Shown: piece after piece, positions 7,349 to 15,923 of the stretch
How positions within the stretch are numbered: position 1 is the stretch's first letter
Layout of the letters: every line of letters starts with the position of its first letter
NCBI GenBank assembly: GCA_016302315.1
Contig: JAEDNW010000038.1
Coordinates: forward strand, 1-17,006
Length of the DNA stretch: 17,006 nt
Direction of reading: 5' to 3'
Source of the DNA: UBA1724 sp016302315
GTDB lineage: Bacteria; Verrucomicrobiota; Lentisphaeria; Oligosphaerales; Oligosphaeraceae
Notes under the pieces: generated by a model
Databases searched by the model: none
Told to the model about the DNA's origin: nothing
Seen by the model: only the letters and a program-made list of their open reading frames with translations
Translations under genes and position numbers: made by a program

Positions 7349-7999
7349 ATGAAAATCATCCTCACCCCTTCCTACGAAGAACTGCTTCACTCCCTGGGCC
7401 TGGACACCCCCAAGGCGCTCCTGGATTTCACAGGGGGAAAGTGTGTCAGCAGCCACACCCGGGGCGCCACCTACCGCATCCCTCTGGAGGACGGGCGCAT
7501 CCTATTCCTGAAGAAGGACTTCTACACCAAGCCCGCCGTGATCCTCCAGCGCCTGCTGCACTTTCAGGCCCCGGAGACCAACACGGAACGGGAAGTGCGG
7601 CTTCTGGAGAATGCCCGGCGTCTGGGCTTCCGGGTGCCGGTGATTCTCGCCTATCTGCAGCACACTCCCTGGCTTCCGCCCCGCCGGGGCGCCATGCTTC
7701 AGCTGGCGGTGGAAGGCACCGCCGTAGACACCCTGGTCCAGGATCCCTCCGTGCTCCGGGAAACCAAGGCAAAGGCCCTGGCAAAGGCCCGGGAAACCCT
7801 CACCCGCCTCCAGGAGGCCCGGATCGACTGGAAACGGGACTGCAAACCGGAACATTTCTTCTATTGCCCCGACGGGGAAATCGCCCTCATCGACGGAGAA
7901 CGCCTCTATCCCGTCGCCAAACCTCTCTCCCGGGAATACCGGGAAAGCCAGCATCAGCGCTTCGACTCCTTCCTTCCGCCGGAATATCGCCGGGCATAG
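7349..7999 (+). CDS. WaaP/InaA-type (Kdo/LPS-core) kinase-like protein
   Basis: This 216-residue protein resembles small lipopolysaccharide (Kdo/WaaP/InaA) kinases, a protein-kinase-fold family. Key features are LFLKKDF (nucleotide-binding lysine, K55 or K56), glutamates E84/E87, a catalytic-loop-like segment WKRDCKPEHFF with D164 in the RD position, and IALIDGERL with the metal-binding-type D182. Family members phosphorylate sugars of the LPS core at the cytoplasmic face of the inner membrane. The actual substrate here is unknown and no LPS genes are adjacent. It starts 76 bp after ligA without a Shine-Dalgarno sequence, and its last 46 bp overlap the 3' end of the oppositely oriented comEC-like gene. 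A different small-molecule kinase role is possible. Confidence 0.7.
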   Translation: MKIILTPSYEELLHSLGLDTPKALLDFTGGKCVSSHTRGATYRIPLEDGRILFLKKDFYTKPAVILQRLLHFQAPETNTEREVRLLENARRLGFRVPVILAYLQHTPWLPPRRGAMLQLAVEGTAVDTLVQDPSVLRETKAKALAKARETLTRLQEARIDWKRDCKPEHFFYCPDGEIALIDGERLYPVAKPLSREYRESQHQRFDSFLPPEYRRA

Positions 8000-9558
8000 C
8001 TCTGATCCCGCAGCCGGCACAGCGCACCCCAGAGAGACAGGAAGAAGAGAATCCGGGTCCAGAGCGGGGGCGCCACGATGGCCACACAGCTCTCCCCCTG
8101 GCTTCCCAGGGTGGAGAAGCTTCCCGCCAGACGCAGAAGAATCCCCAGGATTTCCGCCCACAGGCCATCTCCCTGGGGCAGGAGGAATCCCAGGAGCAGC
8201 CGCAGAGGCAGAAAGGCCAGAATCAGGGTGATGAGGCCCCCCAGGGGGAGATTCACCAGGGGAGCCAGGAGCCCCAGGCGTCCGTTGGTTTCCAGGGAGA
8301 GCCAGAGAGCAGTGATCCAGGCCAGGATTCCGGCCCCCAGGGTGCCCAGCACCCACTTTGCCAGGAGGATCCGGGGATAGCGGCGCATTTCCCGGGGAAG
8401 CCAGCGCTGCCGTTCCTCCAGGAGTTCGCCCTGCTCCCGGAACAGCGGGGCGGCGAAGAGCAGAATGGCCACCACGGTATGGGAGTAGAGAAAGCCCATA
8501 TGGAGGACGCACAGGGGCTGGAAGAGAAACGCCGCCAGCCCGGAAATTCCCTGGGCGTTGGCCCAGGAAGGCACACGCCACCGGAGGCGGGCATACAACA
8601 CCGCCAGAGCCATCCCCAGGGCCCGGAGCCCCGAAGCCGGCGCCCCCGTCAGCAGCACATATCCCATCAGCAATATCCCCAGGGTGCCGCGACGGAAAAA
8701 CAACGGCACCCCCAGCCACTGCAGCACCAGACCGGCCATCCACGCCACCATCCCCACGTGCATCCCTGAAATGGCGAAGGCATGGATCGTCCCCGCCCAG
8801 GCCTGCCGACGCCGCCAGTCCCGGGGCAGAGCCTCCGAGGCCCCCAATCCCAGGGCCAGAGCCATCTGTCCCTCCCGGGGCGACGCCAGCCCCTCCACCA
8901 GGCAGACTCCCAGATATTCCCGCATCCGCCGCAGCGCACCCCCGCTGCCCTTCGGCCCTCTGGCCACCCGCCATTCCGTCAGGTGCAGTCCCCGGCGCAC
9001 ACCCTGAGCGCGCAGGGAATCCGATGTCGCCAGGGGCAGAAACACGCCCCGGCCCTCCAGGCAGGTTCCCTCCGGCAGTCCCCGCAGAAGAGCCTGTTCC
9101 CGGGCATTGCCTCCCTGCACCCAAACGCATTGGCGGAGGAACACCGGACGCTCTCTCGTTCCCCTGGTGGCCACCCACTGCAACTCCCCCACCGTGCGTC
9201 CGCCGCCGCCATCCCAGGGAGCCAGCATTCCTCCGGTCAGGGGCGTTTCCGAAATCGTCAGGCGAAAAAGTCCGGCGGTCCGTTCCCGGGGAAACACCTG
9301 GGCCAGGGCACGCTCTCCCTGATACTCCCGAAAAGAAAACCAGCCCCATCCCGCCAAGGGGAAAAGCCCCCATGCCAGACAGGACCACCCCCGGGCGCCG
9401 CTCAGCCACGTTGCCCCCAGCCACCCGGCCGTCCACACCCCACACCAGCCCCATCCTTGCCCCCAGCCCCCGCACAATGCCCCGCATAAAAGCCCGGCAA
9501 AAGCCCAAAAGGCCGGGGAAGTGACTCGTAATTGGCGCAAACTGGGGGACATGTCCAT
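7954..9558 (-). CDS. ComEC/Rec2-family DNA-uptake membrane protein, lacking the beta-lactamase domain
   Basis: This 534-residue protein is related to the channel that passes transforming single-stranded DNA across the inner membrane. After N-terminal hydrophobic helices comes an OB-like (DUF4131-type) region. The competence domain carries LGLGASEALP, HAFAISGMHVG (about 260-269) and TGAPASGLRA (about 304-313), followed by several membrane helices. It ends with a basic tail after the last helix. The C-terminal metallo-beta-lactamase-like domain found in many ComEC proteins is absent, and the DNA beyond the stop encodes the opposing kinase gene, so no frameshifted remnant exists. The start may instead be the third codon (9552): AAGG lies 7 nt before that ATG but only 1 nt before the first. 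Confidence 0.85.
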   Translation of the reverse strand: MDMSPSLRQLRVTSPAFWAFAGLLCGALCGGWGQGWGWCGVWTAGWLGATWLSGARGWSCLAWGLFPLAGWGWFSFREYQGERALAQVFPRERTAGLFRLTISETPLTGGMLAPWDGGGGRTVGELQWVATRGTRERPVFLRQCVWVQGGNAREQALLRGLPEGTCLEGRGVFLPLATSDSLRAQGVRRGLHLTEWRVARGPKGSGGALRRMREYLGVCLVEGLASPREGQMALALGLGASEALPRDWRRRQAWAGTIHAFAISGMHVGMVAWMAGLVLQWLGVPLFFRRGTLGILLMGYVLLTGAPASGLRALGMALAVLYARLRWRVPSWANAQGISGLAAFLFQPLCVLHMGFLYSHTVVAILLFAAPLFREQGELLEERQRWLPREMRRYPRILLAKWVLGTLGAGILAWITALWLSLETNGRLGLLAPLVNLPLGGLITLILAFLPLRLLLGFLLPQGDGLWAEILGILLRLAGSFSTLGSQGESCVAIVAPPLWTRILFFLSLWGALCRLRDQSYARRYSGGRKESKR

Positions 9559-9765
9559 ACCTTCATCCCCAACCCGCGCCCGGCAAGCTTCTTCTCCCTA
9601 TTCTCCCCCTCTTCCCCTCCCCGCCTAGGAATTCTCGCCCCTTTCCGCCCAAAACGCCACCCCGACCGGGCTCCGGAATGTGGTTTTTACCCGACCAGGC
9701 GTCCTCCCTCTGGCCCGACTTTCACACTTTTGCCCCCGTCTTTGCGCAAAAAGCACAACGGAAGA
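9559..9765. other. Intergenic spacer between the methyltransferase and comEC-like genes
   Basis: No gene is supported in these 207 bp. The spacer contains AGGAAT (9627-9632) followed by CGCCCAAAACG (9646-9656), a degenerate echo of the repeat unit at 115-147. It also has a perfect 10-bp palindrome TTTGCGCAAA at 9741-9750, near the methyltransferase stop. No clear terminator stem with T-run is visible. A promoter for the comEC-like gene would be expected here but none is obvious. Confidence 0.5.
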
Positions 9766-10779
9766 TTACGATCTCCTCCCCGGGGGGTGGGTCACACGGT
9801 AGGCAAGGAGAAAGACGGGATTCTGGACACGTCGATTCCTGATCAAAATACGGAAATACGGGCATTTTCCATGAACCTGCAGATCCCTGCCATCATCCCC
9901 CTTCCGGAAACGGATGATCTCAAACTGGGCGGGATTATACTTGTGAAGGAAAGTGATGGGCACCCCCATCATTCCCTCATAATCCATGGGGATATCCTCT
10001 GTCCGATGAACGTGAATTCCCTGGCAGTTATCGTAGGTCGGATATTCTTCCTCATTGCCGTAATACTCTTTCTTTAGTTCGAGATCCGCATTGCGCCGCG
10101 ACAACGCCAGGTTGGTCAGCCAAAGACACCCATTGGTGGCCACGATGGTCTGTCCCTTTTCATTGACCCTCACCTCCGTTCCATACCGCGGATAATCCTC
10201 CGGCACGATAAACCCGGATATCCCCCGCCCAAGATTGACCCCAAGCCAAATCTTATCCGCCTGGATTAAGGAAAAAATCTCCTTGTAGGTGATCGCATTC
10301 ACATTCCCGATAATCAGAAATTGCTTGTCATATCTTATCATCTGGGAGACAAACTCCCGAAATAAGGAAAATGGAGGATTGGTGACCACCACATCGCTTT
10401 GCTGAAGAAGGGAAAGGCACTCCCCGCTCCTGAAATCCCCATCTCCTTCCAAAGGAAGAAATTGCATCTCTTCCTCCCTCCCGTCATACACACAATGGCA
10501 TGCCCCCCCGGCTTCTTTCCCGCCCAATGGCTCCGAAGTTTTCTCTCTGTAACAGGAAGCGATCAGTCTGCGCAACCCCAAAGCGTGAAAATTCTCCTTG
10601 AAATATTTGACAAAATTACTGACTCTGGGATCATCGCAGTTGCAATACACTGTCTTATCGCGAAAACAGTCCGGATAGTATTGCAACTCCCGCTCAATAT
10701 CACAAAGCTGGGTATAAAATTCATCCCGCTTTGACTTCTTCGCCTGGTGAAGCAACTGATGATTCGCCTTCCTTGACAT
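9766..10779 (-). CDS. EcoRI-family adenine-specific DNA methyltransferase
   Basis: This 337-residue protein has the features of the M.EcoRI-type N6-adenine methyltransferases: AKKSKRDEFYTQ near the N-terminus, the family-specific VYCNCDDPRVSNF (where other methylases have their AdoMet-binding motif), and the catalytic motif NPPF at about 134-137 within DVVVTNPPFSLF. Length matches the family (about 330). The enzyme would transfer a methyl group from AdoMet to adenine in a specific site; in the prototype this is GAATTC, but specificity here is not provable. ATG 10779 is chosen because homology-like sequence begins there. A start at 10935 would overlap the upstream gene with unrelated residues. 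No EcoRI-type endonuclease lies next to it. It follows the 597-residue gene by 74 bp on the same strand. Confidence 0.88.
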   Translation of the reverse strand: MSRKANHQLLHQAKKSKRDEFYTQLCDIERELQYYPDCFRDKTVYCNCDDPRVSNFVKYFKENFHALGLRRLIASCYREKTSEPLGGKEAGGACHCVYDGREEEMQFLPLEGDGDFRSGECLSLLQQSDVVVTNPPFSLFREFVSQMIRYDKQFLIIGNVNAITYKEIFSLIQADKIWLGVNLGRGISGFIVPEDYPRYGTEVRVNEKGQTIVATNGCLWLTNLALSRRNADLELKKEYYGNEEEYPTYDNCQGIHVHRTEDIPMDYEGMMGVPITFLHKYNPAQFEIIRFRKGDDGRDLQVHGKCPYFRILIRNRRVQNPVFLLAYRVTHPPGRRS

Positions 10780-10853
10780 GGTTATCTCTCTTGCATCTGA
10801 TTCCACAGATCCCTTGCCAGAACCCGAAGGGAGGTTTCGGCCACTTTCAGAGG

Positions 10854-12647
10854 CTAATGCATTTTTTGTGTTGTGTAATTTTCGAGATGTTTTCCACAGT
10901 GCCCAACAACGATTATATCTTTCTCCTGCACCCAAGCGTAATAGACACGGAGACTCCTGGAATCACTGTCCTTGTTTCCTTTTTTGAAATGAGTCTCGAT
11001 ATCAATTTCTATTCCCTGGTAGATATCCTTGTATTGACGCATGAGAACACTATCCCTGCGTGTCATACTTCCTTCTCCTCTACCATATTCAAAACCTCCT
11101 CCAAGAAGATGAGTAAAATCTTTCGCTGCGTTGACTGGATTCTTGTGTAGCAAATCAAAGAAAGTTGTGGCCATTCCAAAAAGAAGTTTCCACAATAATG
11201 CCGGTTCTGTAACGCATTCCTTAAGGGATTCTTCTCCCTTTTCCGTGAATGCGATACGATTTGGAAACATAGCTTTAATGACTTTCGCAATATCCTGACA
11301 GTTGTTCGGCAGATTTTGCAGATTTTGCAGAAGCAATTTAAAATTCTCATCAAGTGCACCAGCGTTTTTCTTCTTGAGTTGGTCTACCTGCTGCTCAGAA
11401 GTATAAAGTTTTATCTTTAGTTCTTCAATCTCTTTTTCCTGCTTTTCATAATCATTGAATAGAGCAGAATATTCACTAGAGAGCCTATCATATTTTTTGC
11501 CCTCCTCGTCGGCCAAGTCAAACAGTTTTTTCTTATCATCCTCTGTCGCATTCTTCATCTCAGCAATTCGTGCCCTCAACTTTTGCAGATCGTCTTCTTT
11601 TTCGCTGATTTTGGATTGCTGATTTTCACGGCTGCGCATAAGTGAACAAGTATCATAGTCAAGAATATGTTTATAGAAGTCTGAATTCTGTGCAAATGCC
11701 TTTCGCAAGATAGTTAGAATTTCCTTTTTCCCATCCTTCACACCGTATTTTTCCTCAATATCTTGTGCAGAAATAATCCGGAAACGCAATTTATTATCTT
11801 CATTTTCATTTTCCGCCATTGGAAAATAGACAATGGCATTTCCTCCCTTACATTCGTAACGTTTCCCCAAAAGATATTCTGCTTCTTCAGAGAATTCCAA
11901 GGATCTCGAAAAATACACGAATGCATTTCCCATAACGCTATTGTTGACTTCTTCAGGAGAAAGCAATAATTCTCCGATATCTGTCTCCCTTCCCTCCTGT
12001 TTTCTTGAACTGATATAAATCAGCGGGAGGTCGCGGACGGGGTTGAAAACGAGCGAACGAAATTTTTTACCTTCCCCAATTTTCAATTCCCTGGGAGAGG
12101 CAGACATAGGAATGCCTGCCGAATGGCAGGAAAGTTTCCGCCGACTCAGAAGCAGTCTAATAGGACGCGGAACTGTGATATCTTCGGGTTCTTTTTCATA
12201 GTGTCCGATAAATCCTCCCCTGTCACGATAACTGGTCACAAGATCAAAGTGCCCCTCCGATATGGTACCACGGTAAACTATGCTCGTCAACCATTGACGT
12301 TGGGCAACATCACGTTCTGGCTTTGGGCTCTCTGTGATGAGGCATGCCCAATATATGGTATTCGTTCTCTCAATCTGAAATGCCTGGGAACGACAATAGA
12401 CTATCGTCTGGTTTACATTCTCCTCCAGACTAGACAACGTGGATCCATTTTTGAAATTCGTCCATTCCTGATTCGAAGAAGAAATCAGTGCTTTCTCGTA
12501 GGGGTTGTAACGACTTCCTTCTTTATACTTATCTGTAAGCCATGTGCGGATGGAGCAAACGATTTCCCAAGGGATATCCACCTCATCCTGGTTGGCTTTG
12601 ATCTCAAAACTTGCCTTGAAGAATGTTATCAAATTTAAATCTTTCAT
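10854..12647 (-). CDS. Uncharacterised coiled-coil protein inside the restriction-modification locus
   Basis: I cannot assign this 597-residue protein to a named family. Residues 1-330 are mixed alpha/beta with a core around FNPVRDLPLIYIS (201-213), a region resembling 'GNAFVYF' (240-246) and GGNAIVYF (268-275). Residues 335-428 are highly charged with heptad-like spacing, a likely coiled coil. Residues 470-597 look like a separate domain: a helical part (LLWKLLFGMATTFFDLL) and a C-terminal strand-rich end with RVYYAW and IIVVGHCGKHL, loosely recalling RelE-type folds. No Walker motif, PD-(D/E)xK site, signal peptide or membrane helix is evident. Its DNA is clearly AT-rich compared with its neighbours. 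It lies 48 bp after hsdR and 74 bp before the methyltransferase, same strand, so probably one operon. A defence role is inferred from position only. Confidence 0.8.
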   Translation of the reverse strand: MKDLNLITFFKASFEIKANQDEVDIPWEIVCSIRTWLTDKYKEGSRYNPYEKALISSSNQEWTNFKNGSTLSSLEENVNQTIVYCRSQAFQIERTNTIYWACLITESPKPERDVAQRQWLTSIVYRGTISEGHFDLVTSYRDRGGFIGHYEKEPEDITVPRPIRLLLSRRKLSCHSAGIPMSASPRELKIGEGKKFRSLVFNPVRDLPLIYISSRKQEGRETDIGELLLSPEEVNNSVMGNAFVYFSRSLEFSEEAEYLLGKRYECKGGNAIVYFPMAENENEDNKLRFRIISAQDIEEKYGVKDGKKEILTILRKAFAQNSDFYKHILDYDTCSLMRSRENQQSKISEKEDDLQKLRARIAEMKNATEDDKKKLFDLADEEGKKYDRLSSEYSALFNDYEKQEKEIEELKIKLYTSEQQVDQLKKKNAGALDENFKLLLQNLQNLPNNCQDIAKVIKAMFPNRIAFTEKGEESLKECVTEPALLWKLLFGMATTFFDLLHKNPVNAAKDFTHLLGGGFEYGRGEGSMTRRDSVLMRQYKDIYQGIEIDIETHFKKGNKDSDSRSLRVYYAWVQEKDIIVVGHCGKHLENYTTQKMH

Positions 12648-12695
12648 AAGTAATGCTCAGTACTGGGTATTGATATTCCTGTTTACCTTGGTTGT

Positions 12696-15600
12696 CTAGT
12701 CCTCATTCCTCTTGAAATTTTCCACCTGGTCGAGGACCCGGGCGAAGACTTCGTCATTCCATTCCGGGGGATATCCATTGTGATAGAGAAGCACAAGCAG
12801 GTCGCTGGATAGCTGGTCCTTGAGGTTGTCGTTGTTGAGCCAATCGGCATAGACGGCTTTTTCCTCAATCAACGCCTTGATCTTCTTGGCCAGATCCTTG
12901 CATTTTTCGTCGGGGTACGAGAAGTGATGGGTGTCCCGGAGATTGACGAGAATGTCGTAGAAGGCCTTTTCCTCGAAGGTGATGCCCAGTTCCTGAAAGG
13001 CGTTCTGGTCTTTCTGGATTTCCTTCAGCAGTTCCGCCAGCTTGTTGATTTCCTCGTTCACCACGTCGGTCACGGCCTGGATGGTATCCGTCGCCACCGT
13101 ATTGGCGAAGTCCAGCTTATCCCGGGTGTTGTATTTTTCTACGGTGTCCTCCAGCATCTTCTCAAAGGCCTCGGCCTTCAGCTTGTTGGTTTTCCTGTAT
13201 TCCCGGATGACCTTGCGCAGCATCTTGACCAGCAGCTGGAACTTGGTGTTGGGCATTTTGATTTTCTCCAGCTCCACCAGGAAGTTGTCCCCGAAGATAT
13301 CCTCCGCCTTTCCCTCCGCGAAGCCCAGGACGTTTTCCACCCCTGTGCAGGTCAGCGCCTCCTGGACCATCTTCTCCACGGCCTTGTTCATGGAATCCAT
13401 ATCGTGGGGTTTCGCCGTGAGCTTGAGGAGGTAGGATTGTATGCCCATGAAGCCATTGGCCCAGGTGCTTTCCTCGTCGGAGAGTCTTCCGGCGGGGCTG
13501 CAGATGTCGTAGGCGGAGTGGAGCCTTTTTCCATGGGCCTCGAACCTGGTCTTGAGGGACGGATGCTTCTTCTCCGGGTCTTCCACGCTGTTTTGCAGAA
13601 TGAACTCGGCCGCCTTTTGGAGGAACTGCAATCTGGCCAGGGGGTCTGTCTCCTGGAGGAAAGGCGAGAAATCCAGCTTGGCGCACATTTCCCTGAGGAG
13701 GGTCAATTCGGTGACCAGCACCTTGTACGCCTGTTCCACATCGTGCTCCTGGGAGAGCCCTCCCCCTCCGTATTCCTTCATGGCCGTCTTCAGGTTCTCC
13801 CGGATGCCGATGTAGTCCACAATGACGCCCTCTTCCTTCGCCTTGTATCGGCGGTTGACCCGGCTGATGGTCTGAATCAAGGTGTGGCGATGGAGGGGCT
13901 TGTCATTGTAGAGGACGGTCAGCGACGGGCAGTCAAAGCCGGTAATCCACATGTCCACCACAATGGCGAGGCGGAAGTTGCTTTTGTCATCCTTGTAGGC
14001 TTCGGCCAGGGCCTTTCTGTGTTCCTTGGTTCCCAGGAGGGTGCGCATGGGGAGGGGGTCCCGTTCTTCGGAGGTGGCCACCACGTTCACGAAGGGAATC
14101 TCCTGCAGCTTCTCAAAGTCATCGGCGGTGATGCCGATGGGGTGGAGGGCCTTCCGGGGCTTGCACCAATCCGGGCGCAGTTCCTCGATCCTCTGATAGA
14201 GATGATAGGCGAAGAGCCTGTCGCTGGTGACCATCATCGCCTTTTGCACCCGGTCGGGGGAGTTGGCCATGCGCGTCTCGAAGTCCTGGATGATGTTCTG
14301 AATCATCCGCCTCTGGCGTTCCGGGTCGCCCAGGATCACCTTCATTTTGGTCATGGCCTGCTTGCTGGCCTGGATGTCCTCTTCGCTGGCTCCCTCTTCC
14401 CCGCACAGGGCGTAGTATTGCTCGATTTGCTTTGCCTTCTCCTCGTCCAGCAGGACACGGGCGAGGCGGGGATCGTAGACAATGGGCAAGGTGATGCCAT
14501 CCTTCTGGCTTTGGATCATGGTGTATTCGTCCACCACGCCGCCAAAGACGGCGATGGCTTCTTCCACTGGCGTGCCGGTGAATCCGCAGTAGGTGGCTTT
14601 GGGCAGGGCATCCCGGAGGTATTTGGCGAACCCGTAGGAGATGAAGGTGCCCAAGTCGGTGGTTTTCCGTTTGGCGCCCAGATTGTTCTGGGTGCGGTGC
14701 GCCTCGTCGCTCATGCAGATGACATTGGAGCGGTCCGTGAGGCAGGCCATGCTCTCGGTGAACTTCTGGATGGTGGTGATGTAGACGCCGCCGCTTTTTC
14801 GGTTTCGCATTTCCCGGCCCAGGGCTTCGCGGCTTTCGAAGACCTTCACTGCCTCGTCGCAGAGGAAGGTCTTGGAGGTGCAGAAGAGCTTGGCGGACTG
14901 GTTCTCCAAATCCTCCCGGTCCACGATGATGAGGATGGTGGGGCTCTCCACGGTCTTCCGGCAGCGCAAGGCAAGCTGGCGCGTCAGGAAGAGCATGGTA
15001 TAGGTTTTTCCGCAGCCCGTCGCCCCAAAATAGATGCCGCCTTTCCCTTTCCCGCCCCGGCTTTGCAGGTTGTCCAGGATGCTGTCCCGCATCTTCCGGG
15101 CGGCGAAGAACTGGGGATACCGGCACACCACCGCGATCTCCTTTTCCTCCCCCTGGGCCTTGTCGGGAAAGTAGAGGTAGTCCCGATAGATTTCCAGAAG
15201 GCGCGCCGGGGCCAGCGCCCCTTTCACCAGGGAATGGACGTCATCCAACCCCATGCCGGGCGGGTCGTCGTTCTCCACCTTCTTCCAGGCGTAGAAGTAT
15301 TCGAAGTCGGAGACGGTGGTCCCCATCCGGGTATTGGCCGCATCGCTGATGACGCCGATGGCGCAGTAGCGCATCAAAGAGGGGATGTCATCCCGGTAAC
15401 GGCTGGTAATCTGGAAATAGGCGTCCTCCACGGTGGCCTTGGGCTTCGTGGGATTCTTCAGCTCGATGATGACCACCGGAATCCCGTTGACAAAAAGCAC
15501 AATGTCCGGACGGCGGTTTTTGCTTCCCTGCTCCACCTCAAACTGATTGACGGCCCGGAAAATGTTCCTCTCCGGGTGCTCAAAGTCCATCAGGTCCAGA

Positions 15601-15917
15601 TGAAAGGCGCTGGCCCCGGCAAGGGAGGGGGTGAAATCAAAGCCGTCCCGGGTCTGGCACACGGCGTTGACCATGGAGCGATAATAGGTGTCGCCGGAGA
15701 TGTTGCGCACCTTCGCCGCAATGGTGTCATAGTCGTTGGCGGTCAAGCCTCTGGCGGCGTAGTGGGCAACCAGAAAACTCCGCAGGTCATCCTCCAAGAT
15801 GACCTCCGTCAATTTGCGATGACACTCCTCCCCCGCGGTGTGCTGCCACCCCGCCTCACATAACAACCGGATAAAGGCTTCCTCAAACTCGCTCTCGTAT
15901 AGCTTCCCTGTGTGCAT
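12696..15917 (-). CDS. hsdR: Type I restriction enzyme motor/nuclease subunit HsdR
   Basis: HsdR is the translocase and endonuclease of a type I restriction complex (HsdR2M2S1). This 1073-residue protein is full length. The N-terminal nuclease domain has RRPDIVLF with D138 and VVIIELKN with E152 and K154 (PD-D/E-xK site). The helicase core has Walker A GATGCGKT (K304; cysteine replaces the common serine), the DEAH box in SDEAHRTQ, motif III-like GFTGTP, and motif VI QTISRVNRRY. A long helical C-terminal region, rich in lysine and glutamate, follows and would contact the methylase core. The start at 15917 is preceded by GGAGG and a G-tract, with the hsdS stop only 15 bp upstream. No interruption is visible, so it appears functional. 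Confidence 0.96.
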   Translation of the reverse strand: MHTGKLYESEFEEAFIRLLCEAGWQHTAGEECHRKLTEVILEDDLRSFLVAHYAARGLTANDYDTIAAKVRNISGDTYYRSMVNAVCQTRDGFDFTPSLAGASAFHLDLMDFEHPERNIFRAVNQFEVEQGSKNRRPDIVLFVNGIPVVIIELKNPTKPKATVEDAYFQITSRYRDDIPSLMRYCAIGVISDAANTRMGTTVSDFEYFYAWKKVENDDPPGMGLDDVHSLVKGALAPARLLEIYRDYLYFPDKAQGEEKEIAVVCRYPQFFAARKMRDSILDNLQSRGGKGKGGIYFGATGCGKTYTMLFLTRQLALRCRKTVESPTILIIVDREDLENQSAKLFCTSKTFLCDEAVKVFESREALGREMRNRKSGGVYITTIQKFTESMACLTDRSNVICMSDEAHRTQNNLGAKRKTTDLGTFISYGFAKYLRDALPKATYCGFTGTPVEEAIAVFGGVVDEYTMIQSQKDGITLPIVYDPRLARVLLDEEKAKQIEQYYALCGEEGASEEDIQASKQAMTKMKVILGDPERQRRMIQNIIQDFETRMANSPDRVQKAMMVTSDRLFAYHLYQRIEELRPDWCKPRKALHPIGITADDFEKLQEIPFVNVVATSEERDPLPMRTLLGTKEHRKALAEAYKDDKSNFRLAIVVDMWITGFDCPSLTVLYNDKPLHRHTLIQTISRVNRRYKAKEEGVIVDYIGIRENLKTAMKEYGGGGLSQEHDVEQAYKVLVTELTLLREMCAKLDFSPFLQETDPLARLQFLQKAAEFILQNSVEDPEKKHPSLKTRFEAHGKRLHSAYDICSPAGRLSDEESTWANGFMGIQSYLLKLTAKPHDMDSMNKAVEKMVQEALTCTGVENVLGFAEGKAEDIFGDNFLVELEKIKMPNTKFQLLVKMLRKVIREYRKTNKLKAEAFEKMLEDTVEKYNTRDKLDFANTVATDTIQAVTDVVNEEINKLAELLKEIQKDQNAFQELGITFEEKAFYDILVNLRDTHHFSYPDEKCKDLAKKIKALIEEKAVYADWLNNDNLKDQLSSDLLVLLYHNGYPPEWNDEVFARVLDQVENFKRNED

Positions 15918-15923
15918 GAGCCT

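Noticed and set aside
7502..9508. A 668-codon minus-strand frame
   Set aside because: It is a shadow of comEC in another frame and runs through the kinase gene; glycine/alanine/proline-rich low-complexity translation.
9741..9750. TTTGCGCAAA palindrome as a terminator or operator
   Set aside because: Only 10 bp, no loop and no following T-run on either strand; too common to claim a function.
9532..10077. A 181-codon plus-strand frame covering the spacer and part of the methyltransferase
   Set aside because: It is antisense to the methyltransferase and to the comEC start, with no ribosome-binding site or motif.
10780..10935. Longer N-terminus for the EcoRI-family methyltransferase
   Set aside because: The extra residues overlap the preceding gene and are unlike the family, whose sequence begins near MSRKANHQ at 10779.
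12924..15863. A 979-codon open frame on the plus strand
   Set aside because: It is exactly antisense to hsdR, whose conserved motifs are all on the minus strand; its translation is Gly/His/Val/Leu-rich with no recognisable domain. GC-rich codon use keeps this frame open.
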